A stretch of 64,000 bases of DNA, taken from DASSUW01 sp963759375. Lineage in GTDB: Bacteria > Actinomycetota > Thermoleophilia > Solirubrobacterales > Solirubrobacteraceae. Under the pieces are notes generated by a model. The model was not told the origin of the DNA, did no database searches, and saw only the letters and a program-made list of their open reading frames with translations. Below, piece by piece: positions 28,365 through 37,122 of this stretch. The stretch is from NCBI GenBank assembly GCA_963759375.1, contig CAVWYY010000011.1, forward strand, positions 124,001 through 188,000, written 5' to 3'. A program made the position numbers and the translations under genes. How positions within the stretch are numbered: position 1 is the first letter of the stretch; each line of letters begins with the position of its first letter.

Positions 28365-28906
28365 GCCGCAACGTCTCCGGCCAGGCGTACGCGCTCAGCG
28401 TGCTCGCCCCGATCGTGCCGGGCCGCGAGCACGAGCTCACGGCCCACCTCGAGGGGCTCGGCGAGGGCGAAGCGAGCCCGCTGGCGCGCGTGCCGGGCAC
28501 GCACATCGCCCGCTGGGTCGTGCTGCACGACGTGATCTTCCAGGGCGAAGGGCAGCGCAAGCGGGACCGCATGGGCCCGCGGCTGCTGTTCTCCAGCAAC
28601 TTCGACGGCGGTCTCGACGCCTACCTGGAGGGGCTGCGGACCGGTATGGCCGACGAGGCCGACGCGATCTGGGGCCACTGCCAGGGCTACCCGGGCCACG
28701 GCGACGGCCCCGCGTTCGCCGCCTGGATGCGCGCGCACCAGCTCGAGGCCGCGCTGTTCTTCGCCGCCTACGGCGGCATGACCGTCGACGAGGTGCACGC
28801 CAACGTCGAGCGCCGCCGCCGGCTGCTGGACCTGGTGATCGAGGGCCAGTCGCTGTCGCCGGCCGACCTCAAGACCCGCTTCATGGACACGTTCCCGCTC
28901 CGGTGA
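28361..28906 (+). CDS. Unknown protein, paralogue B of the DyP operon
   Basis: 181 residues, paralogous to the previous product along most of its length (ARWVVLHD, FSSNFDGGLDAY, DAIWGHCQGYPG). A conserved His/Arg pair (THIARW) and a Cys-Gln-Gly-Tyr-Pro segment recur in the family. It lacks the hydrophobic insert of copy A. GTG start overlaps the stop of copy A (GTGA), and its stop overlaps the DyP gene start, so all three proteins are made together. It may form a heteromer with copy A or a partner for the peroxidase. Confidence 0.72.
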   Translation: MSRNVSGQAYALSVLAPIVPGREHELTAHLEGLGEGEASPLARVPGTHIARWVVLHDVIFQGEGQRKRDRMGPRLLFSSNFDGGLDAYLEGLRTGMADEADAIWGHCQGYPGHGDGPAFAAWMRAHQLEAALFFAAYGGMTVDEVHANVERRRRLLDLVIEGQSLSPADLKTRFMDTFPLR

Positions 28907-30237
28907 TCGACCGCCCCAACATCCAGGGCTTCGTGGTGCGCGGCTACCGGCTGCCGTTCGCCGCCTACGTCTACCTGCGGATCGACGACGCCGCGAAGGC
29001 GCGCGCCGCGCTCGCCGACTTCCTCCCGCAGGTGATCACCGCCGAGCACTGGACCGACAAGCCCGAGTCCGGCATCAACGTCGCGGTCAGCTTCGCCGGC
29101 CTGAAGGCCATGGGCGTCGGCGAGCGCACGCTCGACGCGTTCCCGGCCGAGTTCAAGGCGGGCATGGCGGCGCGGGCGCAGGTGCTCGGCGACATCGGCG
29201 ACAGCGCGCCCGGCAACTGGGAGGAGCCGTTCCGCAGCGGCGAGGCCCACGTGCTGGTCATGGTCAGCGCGAAGTCGCAGGAGGCGCTGGAGGCCCGCAA
29301 CGGCCGCGTGCGCGAGGCGGTCGAGCGCGCCGGCGGAGCGACCGTCGTCGGCGCCCAGCTCGGCGGCGCGCTGGAGGGCGGCCGCGAGCACTTCGGCTAC
29401 GCCGACGGGTTCGCGCAGCCGTCGATCGAGGGCAGCGGCTTCGACCCCCAGCCCGGCGAGGGCGCCCCGGAGAAGAACGGCTGGCGGCCGCTCAAGCCCG
29501 GCGAGCTGCTGCTCGGCTACCCGGACGAGCAGGATTCGATCACGCCGGCGCCGCCGCCGGACGACTTCGGCATCAACGGCTCGTTCCTCGTCTACCGCAA
29601 GCTGCGCCAGGACGTGGCGGGCTTCCGCAAGCTGCTGCGCGAGGCGGCGGCCGAGTACCCGGGCGGCGAGGAGCTGCTGGCCGCCAAGATCATCGGCCGC
29701 TGGCGCGACGGCACGCCGCTCGACGTCTCGCCGGACCGCCCGGACGCTGCGCTGGTCACCGACCCGGCGCGCAACAACGCGTTCGACTACGCGGGCGACG
29801 ACGCCGGCCTGCGCTGCCCCGTCGGCGCGCACGTGCGGCGGATGAACCCGCGTCGCAGCCTGCCGTTCGACGGCAAGCTCGTGAACCGCCATCGGATCAT
29901 GCGCCGCGGCATCACCTACGGCGAGCGGCTGCCCGAGGGCGCCGCAGACGACGGGCAGGACCGCGGCGTGGTCTTCATGTGCCTGCAGGCGAGCCTGGCC
30001 CGCGGGTTCGAGTTCGTCCAGTCGCAGTGGGCCAACGGCGGCAACGCGTTCCGGCTGGCCGAGGACCAGGACGTGATCCTCGGCCCGCATGACACCCAGG
30101 GCCCGGCGAAGATGACCGTGCCCGGCCGGCCGCCGTACTTCCTCGGCCCACTCTCGCGCGTGGTGACCATGCGCGGTGGCGAGTACTACTTCACGCCCGG
30201 CATCAACGGGCTACGGCACCTCGCTCAGTCGTCCTGA
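28903..30237 (+). CDS. DyP-type haem peroxidase
   Basis: 444-residue dye-decolourising-type peroxidase. The distal motif is GYADGFAQPSIEG (the GXXDG signature), with the catalytic Asp. The proximal haem His is in CPVGAHVRRMNPR, and the following Arg region LNRHRIMRRGITYG is typical. The C-terminal half ends FTPGINGLRHLA. No Tat or Sec signal is present, so it is cytoplasmic, and no encapsulin gene is nearby. It belongs to the longer DyP class by length. GTG start overlaps the preceding stop. It is convergent with the glyoxalase gene, overlapping by 13 bases. Confidence 0.88.
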   Translation: MIDRPNIQGFVVRGYRLPFAAYVYLRIDDAAKARAALADFLPQVITAEHWTDKPESGINVAVSFAGLKAMGVGERTLDAFPAEFKAGMAARAQVLGDIGDSAPGNWEEPFRSGEAHVLVMVSAKSQEALEARNGRVREAVERAGGATVVGAQLGGALEGGREHFGYADGFAQPSIEGSGFDPQPGEGAPEKNGWRPLKPGELLLGYPDEQDSITPAPPPDDFGINGSFLVYRKLRQDVAGFRKLLREAAAEYPGGEELLAAKIIGRWRDGTPLDVSPDRPDAALVTDPARNNAFDYAGDDAGLRCPVGAHVRRMNPRRSLPFDGKLVNRHRIMRRGITYGERLPEGAADDGQDRGVVFMCLQASLARGFEFVQSQWANGGNAFRLAEDQDVILGPHDTQGPAKMTVPGRPPYFLGPLSRVVTMRGGEYYFTPGINGLRHLAQSS

Positions 30238-30623
30238 GGCGTCGCGAAGGAGCCGTGGATGATCTCGATGCGGTAGCCGTCCGGATCCTGCACGAAGCAG
30301 ATCGGGCCGAGCTCCTCGCGGTCGCCCGGGTGGTACGGCGGCTTCTCGGGCTCGATCCCCTGCTCGGCCAGCTTCGCGACCGTCGCGTGGATGTCGTCGA
30401 CGGTGATCGCGAAGTGGTTGTAGCCGTCGCCGATGTCGTACGGATCGGTGCGGCCCTCGTTGACGGTCAGCTCCAGCGTGTCCCCGTCGCCGGGCAGGCC
30501 CATGTAGATGTTGTAGGCCGTCTTGAACTGCAGCTTCCCCCGCCGCTCGAAGCCGAGCGCCTCGTAGAAGCGCATCGACGCGTCGATGTCGACTACGCGT
30601 ATGCAGGTGTGGATGAGCTTCAT
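30225..30623 (-). CDS. Glyoxalase I-like protein (lactoylglutathione lyase family)
   Basis: 132-residue VOC enzyme, close to E. coli GloA in length and order. Metal ligands expected from GloA are all present: His5 (KLIHTC), Glu51 (LELTVNEG), His70 (YNHFAI) and Glu120 (DGYRIEIIHG). It would isomerise the hemithioacetal of methylglyoxal and a thiol; actinobacteria generally lack glutathione, so the thiol may be mycothiol. The ATG has only a weak AGGA upstream. Confidence 0.85.
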   Translation of the reverse strand: MKLIHTCIRVVDIDASMRFYEALGFERRGKLQFKTAYNIYMGLPGDGDTLELTVNEGRTDPYDIGDGYNHFAITVDDIHATVAKLAEQGIEPEKPPYHPGDREELGPICFVQDPDGYRIEIIHGSFATPQDD

Positions 30624-30767
30624 GGGCGGATCCTAGGGGGTTCCCTGATGCCGCCGCCGCTTGCTCGAGCAACGATCGGGGCATGTCCTGCCCCCGGCCG
30701 CGAACGCCGACTCGATCGCGTACGTCAAGAACGGCTGTGTCGCTGACCCTCAAGCGCTAGGCGATGG

Positions 30768-30800
30768 CGCCGGGAGGGCGGGAATACCGCTCTCCCGGCG
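30768..30800. terminator. Hairpin in the 30.6-30.9 kb intergenic region
   Basis: Nine-base perfect arms CGCCGGGAG and CTCCCGGCG with a 15-base loop. The interval 30624-30878 otherwise shows nothing convincing except a short frame from 30815 (MRTRITVTEIPRRLEPV...), which may be the stump of a truncated gene. Confidence 0.35.
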
Positions 30801-30878
30801 GCGTCCTTGAAGACATGAGGACCCGGATCACCGTCACCGAGATCCCCCGCCGGCTCGAGCCGGTGACGCCGGATCCGT

Positions 30879-31556
30879 TCATCGCCGGGATCGAGCCGAC
30901 ACGAACTGCGCCGTGCCTGCCAGCTGCCGACCGACCGCGGTCAGCCCGCGTTCGGCAAGTGCGCCCGTCAGCTCATCCGGTCCGAACACGCGCGTCCCTG
31001 TAGCCGGACGGACGACCGCGTCGACGACGCCCGCCGGCAGCGGGCCGCGCGCCACGCTCGCCAGCAGCGCGATCCGTCCGCCGGGCGCCAGCACGCGCAC
31101 CATCTCGTCGATCGCCTCCAGCGGCCGCTCGATGAAGTACAGCGCCGCGAAGCAGCAGACCGCGTCGAACGTGGCGTCCGGGAACGGCAGCGCGGCGGCG
31201 TCGGCGCGCAGGTAGCGCACGTTCGGCGGGTTGCTCTCGCGCGCGGCCTGGTCGAGCATCGTGCGCGAGGCGTCGAGCCCGACGACGAGGCCGTCGCGGC
31301 TCTCGCGCGCGAACGCGCGCGTGAAGTTGCCGGGGCCGCAGCCGACGTCGAGCACGGTGTCGCCAGGCCCGATCTCCAGCATCCCGAGCGCCATCGCCCA
31401 CTCGTCGCGGCGGCCCGCCATCAGCAGCGGCGCGAGCACCGGCCGCCAGATGTGCTCGTAGATCCGCGGGACGAGCCGCGAGATCATGGCCCGCTGGCCG
31501 ACGCCCGAGCCCGTCGGGTCCTCGTCGCCGAGGATGTCGGCGTAGCCGCGCTGCAC
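30879..31556 (-). CDS. Class I SAM-dependent methyltransferase
   Basis: 225-residue Rossmann-type methyltransferase (UbiE/Methyltransf_11 kind). Motif I is VLDVGCGPGNFTR, the acidic ribose-binding end of strand 2 is VVGLDAS, and later motifs are ADAAALPFPDATFD and RVLAPGGRIAL. The GTG start (VQRGYADILGDEDPTG) was chosen since the block before motif I looks like a true N-terminus. Substrate unknown. It is divergent from the ROK kinase with starts about 20 bases apart. The last residues (VSARSRR) may have been altered by a junction, see findings. Confidence 0.82.
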   Translation of the reverse strand: MQRGYADILGDEDPTGSGVGQRAMISRLVPRIYEHIWRPVLAPLLMAGRRDEWAMALGMLEIGPGDTVLDVGCGPGNFTRAFARESRDGLVVGLDASRTMLDQAARESNPPNVRYLRADAAALPFPDATFDAVCCFAALYFIERPLEAIDEMVRVLAPGGRIALLASVARGPLPAGVVDAVVRPATGTRVFGPDELTGALAERGLTAVGRQLAGTAQFVSARSRR

Positions 31557-31578
31557 GCGGGGAAGTATGTTCGGCGAC

Positions 31579-32550
31579 ATGAGCTTGCGCGGTGGCATCG
31601 ATCTCGGCGGCACGAAGATCCAGACGGCGATCGTGGACGACTCCGGCGAAGTGCTCGGGCAGTCGCGGCGCCCGACCCCGACGAGCGGCGGACCCTCCGG
31701 CGTGGCCGACGAGATGGCCGACGCCTTGCGCGAGGCGGCGGACTCCGCGGGCGTCGAGGCCGGCGCCCTGGAGGGCATCGGCGTCGGCTCGCCCGGTCGC
31801 GTCGACGACTCTGCGGGGACCGTGACCGGCGCCAAGAACCTGCCGGACTGGGGCGGCAGCTTCGACCTGCGCGGCGCGCTGGAAAAGGCCTGCGGCGCGC
31901 CGGTCTCGCTCGGGAACGACGTCCAGGTGGCGACCGACGGCGAGTTCGCGCTCGGCGCCGGCCGGGACTACCGGTCGATCCTCGGCGTCTTCTGGGGCAC
32001 CGGCGTCGGCGGCGGCATCGTGCTCGACGGCAAGCCGTGGATCGGCCGCGACGCGGCCGGCGAGATCGGCCACGTGGTGGTGAAGATGGACGGCGCGCTG
32101 TGCCCGTGCGGCCGCAAGGGCTGCATGGAGGCCTACGCCGGGCGCTGGGCGATGGAGCTCAAGGCCCGCCGCGAGGTCGAGCACGGCCAAAAGACCCACC
32201 TGTTCAAGATCATGGAGGAGCGCGGCCGCGAGCGGCTGACCAGCGGCGTGTGGTCGCGCGCGCTCGACCGCGGCGACGAGATGGCGATCCACCTGATCGA
32301 CCGCGCGGTGCGCGCGCTCGGCGTCGGGATCGCCTCATCGATGAACCTGCTCGACGTCGAGGCCGTGATCATCGGCGGCGGCCTCGGGCTGCGGCTCGGC
32401 GAGCCGTACGTCGAGCGCATCCGGGAGGCGATGATGCCGAGCCTGTTCGCCTCCGAGAACCCGCCCGACGTGCTGCTCGCCTCGCTCGGCGACATCGGCG
32501 GCGCAGTCGGCGCCTCGCTGCTGGTCAAGAGCGCCGCGGCGGCGCGCTAG
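31579..32550 (+). CDS. ROK-family sugar kinase, probable glucokinase
   Basis: ROK (repressor, ORF, kinase) protein of 323 residues without an HTH domain, hence a kinase. The N-terminal phosphate loop is GIDLGGTKIQTAIVD, the second is GTGVGGGIV, the substrate Glu/His motif is GEIGHVVV, and the structural zinc site is CPCGRKGCMEAY. The C-terminal region VEAVIIGGGLG closes the ATP site. Glucose is the likeliest substrate, which would fit the secreted glucoamylase 400 bases downstream. An upstream ATG at 31567 adds four residues. Confidence 0.85.
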   Translation: MSLRGGIDLGGTKIQTAIVDDSGEVLGQSRRPTPTSGGPSGVADEMADALREAADSAGVEAGALEGIGVGSPGRVDDSAGTVTGAKNLPDWGGSFDLRGALEKACGAPVSLGNDVQVATDGEFALGAGRDYRSILGVFWGTGVGGGIVLDGKPWIGRDAAGEIGHVVVKMDGALCPCGRKGCMEAYAGRWAMELKARREVEHGQKTHLFKIMEERGRERLTSGVWSRALDRGDEMAIHLIDRAVRALGVGIASSMNLLDVEAVIIGGGLGLRLGEPYVERIREAMMPSLFASENPPDVLLASLGDIGGAVGASLLVKSAAAAR

Positions 32551-32846
32551 GACTTTCTCGCGCGGGTGCGCGCGGCCTTCTTGGCCGCCGTCCTGCGGGC
32601 GGTCGCCTTGCGCTTGCGGGTCGCCGCAGCCTTCTTCGCCGCTGCCTTCCGCTTGGCCGGGCCGCCACGCGCCCGGTCCTCGAGATCGTCGACGAGCTTG
32701 CGCAGGTCACCGATCGTCCCGTGCGCGGTCTTCGAGGCCTGAGCGGAGCCCTTGCCGAGGGCGTCGGACAGGTCGCGCGCCACGCGCTTGCGCAAGCCCG
32801 TCGAGCGGAGACGGCTGAACAGCTCTTTGTCGGTTGTGTTGGCCAT
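32547..32846 (-). CDS. Basic, histone H1-like tailed protein
   Basis: 99-residue protein. The N-terminal half (KELFSRLRSTGLRKRVARDLSDAL) is helical; the C-terminal 35 residues are Lys/Arg/Ala repeats (KRKAAAKKAAATRKRKATARR), as in histone H1-like nucleoid proteins and actinobacterial HU tails. It probably binds DNA or RNA non-specifically. ATG with GGAAGGACGGAGG upstream. Its stop overlaps the kinase stop by four bases (convergent). Confidence 0.72.
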   Translation of the reverse strand: MANTTDKELFSRLRSTGLRKRVARDLSDALGKGSAQASKTAHGTIGDLRKLVDDLEDRARGGPAKRKAAAKKAAATRKRKATARRTAAKKAARTRARKS

Positions 32847-32944
32847 ACCTCCGTCCTTCCCGCCACGGCGTGTCGCCATTCGGGACAGCGCCGAACGAGC
32901 GTGGCCTCCGTTTGCGGCCGCTGGGGCGTGGGGATCCCGGGTCC

Positions 32945-35092
32945 ATGTCCCCGTATCGCGCTTCCGTCTGCCTGCTCACCCTCGTCGCGCTGGGAGCGTC
33001 CGCGCCCGCGGCGCTCGCCAAGCCACCAGCGGCGGGGGCGCCGGGTGCGAAGCAGGTGTGGGCGCCGGCCGACAAGCACGGCTTCGGCACCGCCCACAGC
33101 GCGCGCAGCGACGTCTGGTTCACGCTGCGTCAGGCCGAACTGACGGAGGCCTATTACCCGGACCTGAGCACGCCGAGCCTGCGCTCGCTCGAGTTCGTCG
33201 TGGTGGACGGCGGCCGCGTGGACCGCGAGACCGGCGCGGGCGTGCGCTCCCGTGTGGAGCCGCTGGGCGCGCTGGGCTTCCGGCAGACGACCCGCACGTC
33301 ACGCTGGGTGCTGCAGAAGACCTGGATCACCGACCCGTCGCGCGCGACGGTGCTCGCCCGCGTGCGCGCGACGTCGCTCACCGGCCGGGCCCTGAAGGTG
33401 TTCGCGCTCGTCGACCCCGCGCCGGGCAACGACGGCAACGACGACGTGGGGATCAGCGCCCCGCGCAAGCTCGTTGCGCATGACGACACGGTCGCCTCGG
33501 CCGTGGCCGCACGGCCCGCCCTCTCGAGGACGACCAGCGGCTACGCCGGCGCGGCGAGCGACCCGTGGACCGATCTGCAGGACGGGGACCTGGACGCGCG
33601 GACCGACGCGACGGCGCCGGGCAACGTGGTGCAGGCCGCCCGCACGCCGCTCACCGGCCGGCGCGGCCACAGGGCGATGACGCTGGCCATCGGCTTCGGA
33701 GCCGCGCAGGGCGCCGCACGCGCCGCCGCCGCGGACTCGCTCGGCCGTCCGTTCGCCCGCACGCGGGCGCGCTACACGCTCGGCTGGGCCTCCTACCTGA
33801 GCTCCCTCAAGCAGCCGCCGCCGTCGGTGCGCGGTGACGCGCAGCTGCGCAAGCTCTACCGGCAGTCGCTGCTCGTGCTCGCCGCGTCCGAGGACAAGCG
33901 CCACCGTGGCGCCTCGATCGCATCGCCGTCGATGCCGTGGGTCTGGGGCACGCTGAAGCTCGAGGACAGCGACCGGTCCGGCCCGTACCACCTCGTCTGG
34001 CCGCGCGACCTCTACCACGTCGCCACCGCCCAGAAGGCGGCGGGCGACAGCGCCGGCGCGGGCCGGCTGCTCGACTACCTGTGGCAGGTGCAGAAGCCGG
34101 ACGGATCGTTCTGGCAGAACACGTTCGTCGACGGCACGGAGAAGTGGACCGGACAGCAGCTCGACGAGACCGCGCTGCCGATCGTCCTCTCGTGGTGGCT
34201 GGGCCGGCGCGGCGCGGCCGACTGGACGCACGTGCGCGCCGCCGCCGACTACCTCGTCGCCAACGGCCCGGACTCCGACCAGGAGCGCTGGGAGAACCAG
34301 AGCGGCTACTCGCCGAACACGATCGCCACCGAGATCGCCGCGCTGATCTGCGCCGCCGACATCGCCCGCGGCAACGGCGACACGGCGCGTGCGGCGAGCT
34401 ACAAGGCGAAGGCGGACGAGTTCCAGAAGAACGTCCAGGCGTGGACCGCGACCACCAACGGCCCGTACAGCGCGAAGCCGTACTACCTGCGCCTCACCAA
34501 GGACGGCAACCCGAACGACGGCAGCACCTACGACCTCGGCGACAACCACACGCCGCTGGTCGACGAGCGGCAGATCGTCGACCAGAGCTTCCTCGGGCTG
34601 GTCCTGTTCGGTGCCAAGCGATACGACGACCCGGTCGTCCGCAACTCGCTGGCGGTCGGCGACAAGGTCCTCAAGGCCGACACGGCGCACGGCCCGATCT
34701 GGCACCGCTTCACGTTCGACGGCTACGGCGAGACGCGGGACGGCGGCATGTGGGACCTGTTCGACGTCAAGCAGAACCAGACGCTCGGTCGCGCGTGGCC
34801 GCTGCTCACCGGCGAGCGCGGCGAGTACGAGCTGCTGGCTGGGCGCAACGCCAACCGCTACCTGCGCACGATCGGCGCGACCGCCAACGACGGGCTGATG
34901 CTGCCCGAGCAGGTGTGGGACGGCCGCCCGCCGACCGGCAAGCCCGGCTTCGCCAGCGGCGAGGGCACGTTCTCGGCGACGCCGCTGGCGTGGACGCACG
35001 GCGCGTTCATCCGGCTGGCGTGGTCGATCAGCCGCGGCACGCCGGTCGAGCGCCCGTGCATCGTCGCGCGGCGCTACACGGGCAGCTGCTAG
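32945..35092 (+). CDS. Secreted glucoamylase/glucodextranase (GH15)
   Basis: 715 residues. The signal peptide is MSPYRASVCLLTLVALGASA ending AALA-K. An N-terminal beta-sandwich domain (KQVWAPADKHGFGTAHS onwards, to about residue 280) precedes the (alpha/alpha)6 barrel. Barrel motifs are HLVWPRDLYHVATAQ, the candidate general acid Glu in ERWENQSGYSPNT, and the catalytic base Glu655 in LPEQVWD. The family releases glucose from the non-reducing ends of starch or dextran. ROK kinase and H1-like genes lie upstream. Start fixed by the signal peptide. Confidence 0.92.
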   Translation: MSPYRASVCLLTLVALGASAPAALAKPPAAGAPGAKQVWAPADKHGFGTAHSARSDVWFTLRQAELTEAYYPDLSTPSLRSLEFVVVDGGRVDRETGAGVRSRVEPLGALGFRQTTRTSRWVLQKTWITDPSRATVLARVRATSLTGRALKVFALVDPAPGNDGNDDVGISAPRKLVAHDDTVASAVAARPALSRTTSGYAGAASDPWTDLQDGDLDARTDATAPGNVVQAARTPLTGRRGHRAMTLAIGFGAAQGAARAAAADSLGRPFARTRARYTLGWASYLSSLKQPPPSVRGDAQLRKLYRQSLLVLAASEDKRHRGASIASPSMPWVWGTLKLEDSDRSGPYHLVWPRDLYHVATAQKAAGDSAGAGRLLDYLWQVQKPDGSFWQNTFVDGTEKWTGQQLDETALPIVLSWWLGRRGAADWTHVRAAADYLVANGPDSDQERWENQSGYSPNTIATEIAALICAADIARGNGDTARAASYKAKADEFQKNVQAWTATTNGPYSAKPYYLRLTKDGNPNDGSTYDLGDNHTPLVDERQIVDQSFLGLVLFGAKRYDDPVVRNSLAVGDKVLKADTAHGPIWHRFTFDGYGETRDGGMWDLFDVKQNQTLGRAWPLLTGERGEYELLAGRNANRYLRTIGATANDGLMLPEQVWDGRPPTGKPGFASGEGTFSATPLAWTHGAFIRLAWSISRGTPVERPCIVARRYTGSC

Positions 35093-35583
35093 AGCCGGTC
35101 GCCCTTCGTCTGGTTGCACGGCGCGCACAGCACCTGGAGGTTCTCGACGGTGCTGGCGCCGCCGTGCGCGACGGGGATGACGTGGTCGTACTGCAGGTCG
35201 AAGGCCGAGCCGCACTCCACGCAGCGCCCGCCGTCACGCTCGAACACCGCGAGGCGGACCTCGCGCGGGATCGGCAGCCGGCGCGGCTGCGCGCGCTCGC
35301 CGGCCAGCGCCGCGTGCGCCCGCTCGAGCGCCCGGCGCTCCCGCCGTTCGCGCTCGCGCACGAGCGCCCGCACGTCCTCGCCGCTCAGCCCGGCGTCCTC
35401 CCAGTAGACGCGACGCTCGAACGCCCAGTACCTGCGGCCGTCGCGCTCGGCCAGGGCGACCGGCCGCTCGTCCTGCGCAGCGTGCATCTCCCGGAACGCG
35501 CGGCGCCGCCACGAGGCGGCGGGCGTGTCACCGAGCATCAGCGTGCGCCGGTCGAACCAGGCGTTCTTGACCTCGCGGAGCAC
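35089..35583 (-). CDS. HNH endonuclease-domain protein
   Basis: About 164 residues; the C-terminal 50 form a standard HNH finger: CVECGSAFDLQYDHVIPVA, then HGGASTVENLQVLC, then CNQTK, with two CxxC pairs for structural zinc and the DH catalytic pair. The N-terminal part is basic and helical (REVRLAVFERDGGRC precedes the finger; a long Arg/Glu-rich helix comes before). The GTG start is a guess; ATG in MLGDTPAASWRR is the alternative. No toxin, phage or restriction partner is visible. Convergent with glucoamylase, four-base overlap. Confidence 0.78.
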   Translation of the reverse strand: MLREVKNAWFDRRTLMLGDTPAASWRRRAFREMHAAQDERPVALAERDGRRYWAFERRVYWEDAGLSGEDVRALVRERERRERRALERAHAALAGERAQPRRLPIPREVRLAVFERDGGRCVECGSAFDLQYDHVIPVAHGGASTVENLQVLCAPCNQTKGDRL

Positions 35584-35649
35584 GTTGCCGGACGCTAGAC
35601 AGGGCCCTGGACGGGTCGCAAGAACTCGTGCACGGCACAATGGGGTCCC

Positions 35650-37122
35650 ATGCCCGACGAGATCACCTCACCGCGCCTGCAACCGTCGGCGTCGTACAGC
35701 TTCACGATGCGCCTGCACCTGCCCCAGCAGGGCGACGCATTCGCCCGGGTCGCCGACGCGATCGCCGGGGCCGACGCGATGCTCGGGGCGATCGACCTCG
35801 TCCGCGTAGAGCGCCAGGAGGTCGTGCGCGACGTGACCGTCGCGTGCGTGGACGCCGACCATGCCGAGACCGTGGTGCGGAAGGTGCGCGACCTCGACGG
35901 CGTGCGCGTCGACAGCGTGTCCGACCGCACGTTCCTGATGCACAAGGGCGGCAAGATCGAGGTCAGGCCGAAGCTGCCGCTCAAGACCCGCGACGACCTC
36001 TCGATGGCCTACACGCCGGGCGTCGCGCGCGTGTGCATGGCGATCCACGAGGACCCGTCGAAGGGCTGGGCGTTGACCGTGCGCGGCAACTCGGTCGCGG
36101 TCGTCTCCGACGGCACGGCCGTGCTCGGGCTCGGTGACATCGGCCCGGTCGCCGCAATGCCGGTGATGGAGGGCAAGGCGCTGTTGTTCAAGGAGTTCGC
36201 GGGCGTCGACGCGTGGCCGCTGTGCATCGACACCAAGGACGTCGACGAGATCGTCGCGTTCGTGAAGGCGGCCGCCCCGTCGTTCGGCGGCATCAACCTC
36301 GAGGACATCTCGGCGCCCCGCTGCTTCGAGATCGAGCGCCGCCTGCGCGAGGAGCTCGACATCCCGGTCTTCCATGACGACCAGCACGGCACCGCGATCG
36401 TTGTCCTCGCGGCGCTGCTCAACGCGCTGCGGATCGTCGGCAAGCGACCCGAGGACGTGACCGTGGTGGTCGTCGGCGCCGGCGCGGCCGGCATGGCGTG
36501 CACCGACATCCTGCTCGCGCAGGGCATCGGCGACGTGATCGTCTGTGACGTGACCGGCGCGCTGTGCGGGGGCGACGACGGGCTGGACCCGGCCCGCGCG
36601 GCGCTGGCCCACCGCACCAATCCGCGCCAGGTCCGCGGCTCCGCCGACGCGGTGCTGGCGGGCGCCGACGTGATGATCGGCGTGTCCGCACCCGGCGCCG
36701 TGACCGCGGCCGGCATCCGCTCGATGGCCTCCGACGCGATCGTGTTCGCGATGGCCAACCCGGTGCCGGAGGTCCGGCCGGAGGAGGTTCGCGGCGACGT
36801 GGCGATCATGGCCACCGGCCGCTCTGACTACCCGAACCAGATCAACAACGTGCTCGCGTTCCCCGGCGTGTTCAAGGGCGCGCTCGAGGTCCGCGCACGC
36901 ACGATCAACGAGGAGATGAAGCTCGCCGCCGCGCAGGCGATCGCCCGCGTGATCCCCGTGGACGAGCTGATCGCCGACTACATCATCCCCAGCGTGTTCA
37001 ACCGCCGGGTCGCCGCGTCGGTGGCCGAGGCAGTGGCGAACGCCGCGGTGACATCCGGCGTGGCGCGCCGCAAGCGCGGCGCGACCGTCGAGCCGACGAC
37101 GCCCCTGGAGGCCCTGCGATGA
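35650..37122 (+). CDS. NAD-dependent malic enzyme with N-terminal ACT domain
   Basis: 490 residues. Residues 15-90 form an ACT-type regulatory domain (YSFTMRLHLPQQGDAFARV ... VDSVSDRTF). The malic-enzyme core follows: the catalytic Tyr in MAYTPGVARVC, Lys in MEGKALLFKEF, the metal-binding Glu/Asp in INLEDISAPRCFEIE and FHDDQHGTA, and the NAD site VVGAGAAGMAC. It decarboxylates malate to pyruvate. The ACT domain suggests amino-acid feedback. Its stop overlaps the next gene's ATG (ATGA). Confidence 0.93.
   Translation: MPDEITSPRLQPSASYSFTMRLHLPQQGDAFARVADAIAGADAMLGAIDLVRVERQEVVRDVTVACVDADHAETVVRKVRDLDGVRVDSVSDRTFLMHKGGKIEVRPKLPLKTRDDLSMAYTPGVARVCMAIHEDPSKGWALTVRGNSVAVVSDGTAVLGLGDIGPVAAMPVMEGKALLFKEFAGVDAWPLCIDTKDVDEIVAFVKAAAPSFGGINLEDISAPRCFEIERRLREELDIPVFHDDQHGTAIVVLAALLNALRIVGKRPEDVTVVVVGAGAAGMACTDILLAQGIGDVIVCDVTGALCGGDDGLDPARAALAHRTNPRQVRGSADAVLAGADVMIGVSAPGAVTAAGIRSMASDAIVFAMANPVPEVRPEEVRGDVAIMATGRSDYPNQINNVLAFPGVFKGALEVRARTINEEMKLAAAQAIARVIPVDELIADYIIPSVFNRRVAASVAEAVANAAVTSGVARRKRGATVEPTTPLEALR

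Noticed and set aside
32133..32528. Antisense frame in the ROK kinase gene
   Set aside because: Ser/Arg-rich shadow with no ribosome site; the kinase frame explains the codon pattern.
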